DNA from: Zygnema cylindricum
Lineage: Eukaryota > Streptophyta > Zygnematophyceae > Zygnematales > Zygnemataceae
Direction of reading: 5' to 3'
Assembly (NCBI GenBank): GCA_037447655.1
Contig: JBBHKE010002838.1
Coordinates: 1-10,098 of the forward strand
DNA length: 10,098 nt
Shown here: piece by piece, positions 6,801 through 10,098 of the stretch
Layout of the letters: every line of letters begins with the position of its first letter
Position numbering within the stretch: the first letter of the stretch is position 1
Notes under the pieces: model-generated
Database searches by the model: none
Told to the model about the DNA's origin: nothing
What the model saw: the letters and a program-made list of their open reading frames with translations, nothing else
Made by a program: the position numbers and the translations under genes

Positions 6801-9319
6801 ATAAGTCAAGCTCGAGTTCGAGCTTTTTTTTTTCATTTCTTATCGGTTTCCGTAGAAGGAGTAAAAGGACAAAAAAAAGGGGCAAAAGTGGGTGAAAAGT
6901 GGGTAAGAAATGGGTAAAGACCAGAAAGGGAGAAAGCGGAGAGAGAGAAAAAAGAAGAGAGAGGTGAGAGAGAGAGGTGAGAGGGAGAGGGGAGAGGAAG
7001 AGGGAGAAGGAGAGAGGGAGAGGGAGAGCGGGAGAGGGAGAAGAGAACTGACCGTGTGAGAAATCGAATCGCAGTTTTCCTTCGTCCACCAGAGATCCCT
7101 TCTGGTCTATGTGGTCTCCCAATACTGACTGTTTTTCCCCAAAAAAAAAAAAAAAAAAAACAATTCTCAGTTTTTTATTTTCCCTCAAAAAAACATAGGT
7201 GTTTACTCAGTTTCAGATTTCGACTTTTCCCAAAGGAAGAAAGCATATACTCCGTTTTCTTATTCCCTGATAAAAAAAACAATATATTTTACTCACATTT
7301 TTCCGACTGATACCCCAAAAAAACATAGAAAATTTCACTCAGTTTTTTATTTTCCCTAGCGGGAAAAAAATAAAAACTTAATTATTTTTTGATTTCCGCC
7401 CTAAAATTTGCATCAGAAATCATTCATAATCTGATTCATTCCTCAAAAAATAGCATGAAAGATTCATAACATCAAACCCTAGAGAAACCCTAAAAAACAG
7501 CATAAAACCAAAAAAACAGCAGAAAATTCTAAAAAACAGCACAAAACCCTAAAAAACTACCTTGAGGGCAAAGTTGAGTAGATGGGTGCATGTGTGGTTG
7601 GGCGCCACAAGAGACCTCCTCTCATAGTCTACCTGAAATATAACAATACCAAATACTTTTTTAATAACATTTTTACCCTTTTTCTGAAGTTTTTTTGACA
7701 TTTTCCTAACGTTTTTCTGAAATTTCCTGAAGTCTTCGGAAGTTTTTCTAAAGTTTTCCGAATTTTTAAACGTCTCATAAGATTTCAAGAGGAAAAATTG
7801 AAGTTTATTCAAAAAAATTCAGACTACCGTTAAAATTTTTTGATTTTTTTTTGAAAATTTTCTGATTAATTTTTAAATTTTCTAATTCAAATTTTAAAAT
7901 TTCGGATAAACATTAGAATTTCCGATCACAGTTTCCAAATAACTTCAAAGTTTCCGAGTAACTCTATTTTCCAATTTTAACATTTAGCTTTATCATTCGA
8001 GTTCCAATTAACTTGAAAAATCTCCTTTTTCTTTTCTAAGTTTCCAACAGACTTTAAAATTTCCGATCAACGAAAAAGAAATTCGATATATAAAAAATCC
8101 GGCTATTTTTAAAATTCCAAATAACTTCAAAATTTACGAAAAACTCCAAAAATTTCCGGCCGACTAACTTTGATGTTACCGATTACCTTTCTATTTTTTT
8201 GTCCAAAATAGAACCTTTACATTTTCCGATTAAGTTCAAAAAAATTCCATAACCTTTGCAGTTTTCGGCGTACTTTAAAAATCTCCCATAAACTGAACTA
8301 ACTTTAAAGTTTCCAAATATTACCTTCGCTTTCACCGAATCCTCCACTGAAATCTTGCCAGCTGTCACACTTCCCATGTGGACCACAAATCCTCCGTAAA
8401 CGTGAACGGAACGGACCTCGAAACTTCCGTTTAAACCTTCGATAACTCCCATATCCGTAACTTGTCCTCCTTGTTCCGCATAAAAACTAGTACTCTCCAA
8501 AATCACTCCCACATCTCCTCCCTCTCCATCCACACTATTTACAAACTCTTTTCCAGTGTAAATCGCTTTTACGGTGGTTAGTTGGTCCTGTGATTTCAAG
8601 GTCGAAGACGTAAAAATAAATAAATAACAGAAAATAAAAGTAAAAATGAAAATTGCAAGTCGTTTTCGCAAGTGGGGATGGGTTAAGAATATGACAGAAC
8701 CAAGTTTTTTTTTTCATAGATATCTTCAACCCCCTTGTTGCTATCTTTTCAGAAATTTCCTTCTCGTATTCCTCACGTTTTCTCTCATTTTTCCTCTCGT
8801 TTCCTGAATTTTATCTCATTTTTCTCTCATTTTTTCTTCACTTTTTCCCCACATTTCCCCTCTCGTTTTTCTCTCACATTTTCTCCTAGTTTTTCCTTCG
8901 TTTTTTCTTTCAAATCTTCGCTCTCCTTCATCCCATATTCTATCTGTATCCCTCCTTTTCTCCCTCGTATCCTATCGCTTCTCCTCTCCCTAAAATTCCC
9001 ATTTCTCCTCTCCTATCTTCCCTTCCCTAAATTAGACTTGGGTGATTCGGGATACAAGTACCGAGGTAAATACCCAATAAGATTAAATAAAATCAACCGA
9101 AAAAGTACCGAGTAAAATTATTATTCAAACAGCACTCAGAAAGGTAAAGCATTTCCTGGTGAAATAGGAGCATGTGTATCAGACAAAATCTGATCTTTCG
9201 TCTTTTCTGCCTCTCACCTGGTTCCATGCATACTTTGGTTTGTCGTCCGTTGGTTCAATTTTCCGTTTTTCGAGTTCTGCGGTAGCCTCGGCTTCAAGGG
9301 CAATTGTTCCTCCTACAAT
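666..9319 (-). CDS. AARS: Alanyl-tRNA synthetase, 3' half, ten exons (5' partial)
   Basis: AlaRS attaches alanine to tRNA-Ala and hydrolyses mischarged Ser- and Gly-tRNA-Ala. The joined exons are 9319-9218, 8587-8324, 7632-7561, 7128-7053, 6563-6421, 5890-5804, 4503-4316, 3589-3500, 2945-2760 and 887-666, about 476 codons. Diagnostic motifs in order are [74 protein letters not shown] and a glycine-rich [14 protein letters not shown] near the C-terminus. These match the editing and C-Ala domains; the catalytic core lies off the right edge. Human cytosolic AlaRS is about 968 residues, so this is roughly the second half. Phases agree at all joins except exon F to G, where the visible bases are one short of frame. 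Neither promoter nor poly(A) site is visible. Family assignment is secure; exon F and the C-terminus are not. Confidence 0.93.
891..915. repeat. T25 homopolymer at the exon J acceptor
   Basis: Twenty-five T on the plus strand become a run of A directly before the CAG acceptor of exon J on the coding strand. The usual pyrimidine tract is therefore absent at that position. Confidence 0.9.
1128..1450. repeat. TTTTGTC/TTTTCCCTA minisatellite, block 1
   Basis: Diverged tandem units on the plus strand alternate TTTTGTC or TTTTGTCG with TTTTCCCTA or close variants. The same family fills 2097-2757, so both blocks probably arose from one array in the intron between exons I and J. The 159-residue open frame on the plus strand (1102-1581) is a by-product of the repeat. 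Confidence 0.8.
1485..2096. other. AT-rich spacer with short repeats and a hairpin
   Basis: Four imperfect TACGGACAA units lie at 1508-1560. The 14-base string AAACTGTACTATAC occurs at 1635-1648 and 1938-1951, and ACTGTACTAT again at 2090-2099. TGATACAT-ACA-ATGTATCA at 1980-1998 is a perfect 8-base-pair inverted repeat. No gene was recognised. Confidence 0.6.
2128..2186 (-). pseudogene. Degraded copy of the 3' end of exon I (copy 1)
   Basis: The minus strand reads [13 protein letters not shown] against [13 protein letters not shown] of exon I, then, after a frame-changing loss of about 20 bases, AVMTWQK against TVMAQQK, and ends AAG|GTATGG, an intact donor. It lies about 570 bases downstream of the real exon within the same intron. 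Most codon differences in the RIDV stretch are synonymous. It is probably a relic from tandem duplication. Confidence 0.7.
2256..2309 (-). pseudogene. Degraded copy of the 3' end of exon I (copy 2)
   Basis: The minus strand reads [18 protein letters not shown], then a GTAAAA donor. It aligns with [25 protein letters not shown] of exon I after in-frame losses totalling about seven codons, and the GCTGTCATGGCG core near the donor is shared. The frame is open through the copy. No matching acceptor was seen upstream, so it is probably a relic rather than a usable exon. Confidence 0.65.
2760..2945 (-). CDS. AARS: AlaRS exon I: first part of the C-Ala domain
   Basis: Sixty-two codons read [20 protein letters not shown], continue through [20 protein letters not shown] and end VTTVMAQQK. 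The +.LR+DVG.D...+...V pattern is the first alpha/beta unit of the C-Ala (DHHA1-like) domain that helps tRNA binding. The acceptor is CCCCCCCAG and the donor AAG|GTACGG, phase 0 at both ends. About 84% of third codon positions are G or C, the highest in the gene. Degraded copies of its ends occur in both flanking introns. Confidence 0.93.
3019..3042 (-). pseudogene. Degraded copy of the 5' end of exon I (copy 3)
   Basis: A CTCCAG acceptor is followed by GAATGC...ATCCAGGCC, which corresponds to the exon I start CCCAG|GAGCGC...GTCCAGGCC with a six-base insertion. After GGCC the sequence turns into CT repeat. It sits 74 bases upstream of the real acceptor and could act as a decoy acceptor. Confidence 0.5.
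3105..3140 (-). pseudogene. Degraded copy of the middle of exon I (copy 4)
   Basis: The minus strand reads [12 protein letters not shown] against [10 protein letters not shown] of exon I; 28 of 36 bases agree by eye with 2886-2921. It is embedded in GA/CT repeat and has no splice site at either edge. Being upstream of copy 3, it must belong to a separate repeat unit. Confidence 0.55.
3500..3589 (-). CDS. AARS: AlaRS exon H: stalk segment
   Basis: Thirty codons read [20 protein letters not shown] then [10 protein letters not shown]. Plant-type AlaRS has a comparable stretch after LEK, with the pattern LDAA.IP..KK.++..++..LQ, in the helical region linking the editing and C-Ala domains. The acceptor is TTTGGGCAG and the donor CAG|GTAAAT, phase 0 on both sides. 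Its third codon positions are AT-rich, about one third G or C, in sharp contrast to exon I next to it. Confidence 0.9.
3590..4315. repeat. AT-rich intron with AAAT and TA/CA microsatellites
   Basis: The intron between exons G and H holds AAATA-type repeat at 3655-3715 and 3818-3845 and mixed TA/CA dinucleotide repeat at 4141-4222. The remainder, 3846-4140, is unremarkable AT-rich sequence. No gene was seen. Confidence 0.75.
4316..4503 (-). CDS. AARS: AlaRS exon G: GTH zinc motif and helical stalk
   Basis: Two bases complete a Gly codon, then 62 codons begin [20 protein letters not shown], pass [11 protein letters not shown] and end GAALEK. GTH supplies the last residue of the CGGTH zinc motif. 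The following [17 protein letters not shown] is the conserved end of the editing domain, and the remainder begins the helical stalk to C-Ala. The acceptor is GTTTCCAG and the donor AAG|GTGAGA. It requires a phase 1 partner upstream, which exon F does not offer. Downstream phase 0 fits exon H. Confidence 0.94.
4535..5150. repeat. GTTTCAGTTTC minisatellite
   Basis: About 600 bases of diverged plus-strand units built on CAGTTTC, GGTTTCAGTTCC and GATTTCAGTTTC. In transcript sense this reads GAAACTGAAA. It fills the half of the intron nearest the exon G acceptor; the plus-strand open frames in it are repeat artefacts. Confidence 0.85.
5160..5500. other. Intron spacer without recognised gene
   Basis: This AT-rich stretch contains a 78-residue plus-strand open frame (5227-5463) that is Asn/Lys/Leu-rich and matches no family I know. 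It ends in a short AATTGAAAAAAATAAACAA-type duplication. A chance frame in an intron is the simplest reading. Confidence 0.4.
5505..5752. repeat. GATATATCG-rich foldback-like segment
   Basis: It contains at least five (C)GATATATCG words. CGATATT...AATATCG pairs at 5509-5530, and a second copy of TATATCGAATATCG lies at 5735-5748, so the segment is bounded by similar sequences. It has no coding capacity. It could be a short non-autonomous mobile element or a palindromic satellite fragment. Confidence 0.4.
5804..5890 (-). CDS. AARS: AlaRS exon F: VYPDP...EFCG, with abnormal borders
   Basis: Twenty-nine codons read [18 protein letters not shown] then [16 protein letters not shown] at the start and EFCG at the end are unmistakable AlaRS anchors and the exon lies in the right order. 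Three oddities are seen. The base pair before GTT is CG (TTATTCGCG), not AG, with no AG in about 60 upstream bases. The VRVVSIG strand expected after PDP is reduced to ARG, a loss of four codons. After TGTGGG comes ATTGCC, with no GT in the phase needed for exon G. Borders given are where similarity begins and ends, not confirmed splice sites. It may be a damaged exon, an assembly error, or an exon with non-canonical splicing. Confidence 0.72.
5995..6320. repeat. CCTCT / CTCTC repeat
   Basis: The plus strand is almost pure pyrimidine, with CCTCTCTCCTCTC-type units for over 300 bases; the coding strand is pure purine. It lies in the intron upstream of exon F. Frames on either strand (5947-6321, 5981-6385) are Ser/Leu or Arg/Glu repeat artefacts. 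Confidence 0.9.
6421..6563 (-). CDS. AARS: AlaRS exon E: editing-domain helices to GLRAVFGE
   Basis: Two leading bases complete the Gly codon, then 47 codons run from [20 protein letters not shown] to [12 protein letters not shown]. The helical segment followed by GL+AVFGE fits the stretch just before the conserved VYPDPVRVVSIG strand of AlaRS. The acceptor is TTTCCCAG and the donor GAG|GTAGAG, phase 0. The exon end joins directly to VYPDP of exon F at the amino-acid level. The acceptor-side intron is a GGGTAAAAA-type repeat that begins within a few bases of the splice site. Confidence 0.93.
6564..6915. repeat. GGGTAAAAA minisatellite at the exon E acceptor
   Basis: More than 20 diverged units of GGGTAAAAA, GGGGTAAAAAAA or GTGGGTGAAAAA start at the splice site (CTGGGAAAAGGGTAAAAAAG) and run to about 6915, broken at 6795-6845. 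In transcript sense the unit is TTTTTACCC, which supplies the acceptor's pyrimidine tract. Confidence 0.85.
6916..7050. repeat. GAGAGG purine tract at the exon D donor
   Basis: GAGAGGGAG-type repeat on the plus strand extends to within a few bases of the exon D donor. In transcript sense, CT repeat follows directly after GTCAGT. Confidence 0.85.
7053..7128 (-). CDS. AARS: AlaRS exon [13 protein letters not shown] / LRFDFSHG segment
   Basis: The exon has 76 bases, 25 codons plus one base: [14 protein letters not shown], then [11 protein letters not shown] and the first base of the next Gly. DQKGSLV and RFDFSHG are among the best conserved strings in eukaryotic and bacterial AlaRS editing domains. 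The acceptor is AAAAACAG and the donor ACG|GTCAGT. It ends in phase 1, which fits the two leading bases of exon E. Confidence 0.94.
7129..7385. repeat. ACTCAGTTTT...TTTCCC repeat at the exon D acceptor
   Basis: About five diverged units of 40-60 bases on the plus strand follow the pattern ACTCAGTTTT, TTTTCCCT, AAAAAAA(CATAG). The junction itself, ACTGACTGTTTTTCCCCAAAA, looks like the first unit of the series. Confidence 0.65.
7465..7560. repeat. 20-base AACCCTAAAAAACAGC repeat at the exon C donor
   Basis: AAAAAACAGC recurs at 7492, 7511 and 7531, and the related AAAAAACTAC at 7551 is the donor itself (GTAGTTTTTT on the coding strand). Spacing is 19-20 bases. Several units contain AACCCTA, but this is not a telomeric array. 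Confidence 0.75.
7561..7632 (-). CDS. AARS: AlaRS exon C: zinc-site HxxxH of the editing domain
   Basis: This short exon has 24 codons: [11 protein letters not shown], then [13 protein letters not shown]. The two histidines of NHTCTH are the HxxxH pair that coordinates zinc in the AlaRS editing site, together with the Cys and His of CGGTH at the exon F/G join. The acceptor is TATTTCAG and the donor AAG|GTAGTT; both ends are phase 0, so joining with exons B and D gives KAK-VDYERR and FALK-SVLGDH as in homologues. Confidence 0.95.
7640..8322. repeat. TTTCTGAAGTTTT and AACTTTAAAGTTTCCGA repeats
   Basis: This intron between exons B and C has two diverged families. Units with TTTCTGAAGTTTT lie at 7680-7770, next to the exon C acceptor. 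Units of about 20-30 bases with AACTTTAAAGTTTCCGA lie at about 7850-8322 and reach the exon B donor. The copies are old and imperfect. Confidence 0.65.
8324..8587 (-). CDS. AARS: AlaRS exon B: first part of the editing domain
   Basis: This is the largest exon, with 88 codons, from [12 protein letters not shown] to SVEDSVKAK. It carries [19 protein letters not shown], the strongly conserved AlaRS editing-domain signature, followed by the [12 protein letters not shown] strand pair also found in plant and animal enzymes. The acceptor is ATCACAG and the donor AAG|GTAATA, phase 0 at both ends. The open frame extends beyond both splice sites into the introns, but similarity stops exactly at them. 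No frameshift or stop is present. Confidence 0.95.
8735..9035. repeat. TTTTTCTCTCAT / TTTCCTCTCG pyrimidine repeat
   Basis: Diverged plus-strand units built on TTTTTCTCTCA and TTTCCTCTCGTTT fill most of the intron between exons A and B. The 126-residue plus-strand frame at 8735-9115 is Ser/Phe-rich repeat translation. Confidence 0.75.
9218..9319 (-). CDS. AARS: AlaRS exon A: linker before the editing domain
   Basis: There are 34 codons, reading [20 protein letters not shown] and then a segment containing [12 protein letters not shown]. The [10 protein letters not shown]...PTDD..KY pattern matches the end of the helical tRNA-recognition region of cytosolic AlaRS just before the editing domain. 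The acceptor is TCTTCAG and the donor is CAG|GTGAGA. It ends in phase 0, which fits exon B. No earlier exon was found between 9320 and 10098, so the upstream intron is at least 779 bases and continues out of the window. Confidence 0.9.
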
Positions 9320-10098
9320 CTGAAGAGACATATTTAAACTACCGTGTGTGAATAATCACATAAAACACCTTCTAAAGGTTTAACTTTAGACTGGAATCTC
9401 TTTTTCCCTCTCTCTCTCTCTCTCTCCCCCTAACCCTCTTTCGCTCTCTCCAAGGATATAATTGTAATCTTGGATTTTTCGAAAAACTGTGATACGTACA
9501 TCGATAGTTTTGGTACCTCATGGCGAACCCTCAATTTTAACTACTTTATGTGTATATACTTTTCATATGTGCAGGCATTGGACAGCTTGCAGATGCTAGT
9601 AGATGAATGTGAAGCCTAAGTTGAGCTTTTAACAGCAGGTCCCCTTAAATTACAATAATCTTTTGCATTATGTAAAATTAATTGAGAAACTAGAGCAGGC
9701 ACCTGGCATTTTTTTACTTTCTCCCTCTTTCGCTCTCTCCCCCTTTCGCTCTCTCCCTCTTCCTTCCTCTCCTCTCTCTCCCTCTCTATACCATTCTCTC
9801 TGCTCCCTCTTTCGGATAAATAACATTAAAAGGAGCTTAAGAAAATAAGCTATTTCATTTATTACATAGTTTTTTCCCGTTTTACCTTTAATTCTTCTCT
9901 GGTTGTGTGCACTCTCCCCCTCCATCCCCTCCACATCCTCTCCCTCCGTGCCTCTCCACCTCCTCTCTCTCCCTCCTTCCCTTTCTCCTATCCCTCCCTT
10001 TCTCCTCTTCCTCCCTCCCTCACTCCTCCCTCCCTCACTCCTCCCTCCCTCCTTCCCTCCTTCCCTCCTTCCCTCCCTTCCCCCCCTCCCTCCCTCCC
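9320..10098. repeat. Intron upstream of exon A with CT-rich blocks
   Basis: Pyrimidine blocks on the plus strand lie at 9402-9452, 9718-9800 (CTCTTTCGCTCTCTCCC units) and 9908-10098 (CTCCCTCC units). The sequence between them, 9460-9700, is not repetitive and shows no AlaRS similarity. The intron runs out of the window. Confidence 0.75.

Noticed and set aside
7465-7560. Plant-type telomere repeat (CCCTAAA)
   Set aside because: Only isolated AACCCTA words inside a 20-base unit; never in a perfect 7-base tandem array.
7465-8322. Regularly spaced repeats resembling a CRISPR array
   Set aside because: Units are contiguous and diverged with no unique spacers, and they lie in introns of a eukaryotic gene.
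9460-9700. Possible further upstream AlaRS exon
   Set aside because: Non-repetitive, but no frame on the minus strand showed AlaRS motifs next to splice sites.

Overview
The window comes from a eukaryotic nuclear genome. It holds one recognisable gene, the 3' half of a split gene for alanyl-tRNA synthetase (AlaRS) on the minus strand. Ten coding segments between 9319 and 666 join in order into one protein. It starts near the end of the tRNA-recognition/linker region, runs through the editing domain, and ends in the C-terminal C-Ala (DHHA1-type) domain. The aminoacylation core must be encoded beyond 10098, and the last about 20-25 residues are not certain. The protein resembles the cytosolic AlaRS of plants, algae and stramenopiles more than bacterial AlaRS. 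I cannot name the species; an intron-rich alga or related protist is the best guess.

Layout, in transcription order (right to left): 10098-9320, intron with pyrimidine-rich blocks; exon A 9319-9218; exon B 8587-8324 (editing domain); exon C 7632-7561 (HxxxH zinc ligands); exon D 7128-7053; exon E 6563-6421; exon F 5890-5804 (about to the CGGTH motif); exon G 4503-4316; exon H 3589-3500; exon I 2945-2760; exon J 887-666 (glycine-rich C-Ala loop); then low-complexity sequence with a doubtful terminal exon at 119-57. Only 1430 of the 8654 bases between 9319 and 666 are coding. All junctions are GT-AG and phase-consistent except the two around exon F, which lack AG and GT and whose coding frame is also short of a conserved strand.

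The introns are almost wholly simple repeats and diverged minisatellites. Nearly every intron has its own repeat family, and several families run right up to a splice site and look like repeated copies of that junction. The clearest case is exon I. Degraded copies of its 5' and middle parts lie in the upstream intron, and two copies of its 3' end, each with an intact GT donor, lie in the downstream intron. No tRNA, rRNA, CRISPR, autonomous transposon or second gene was recognised. The open frames on the plus strand are low-complexity shadows.
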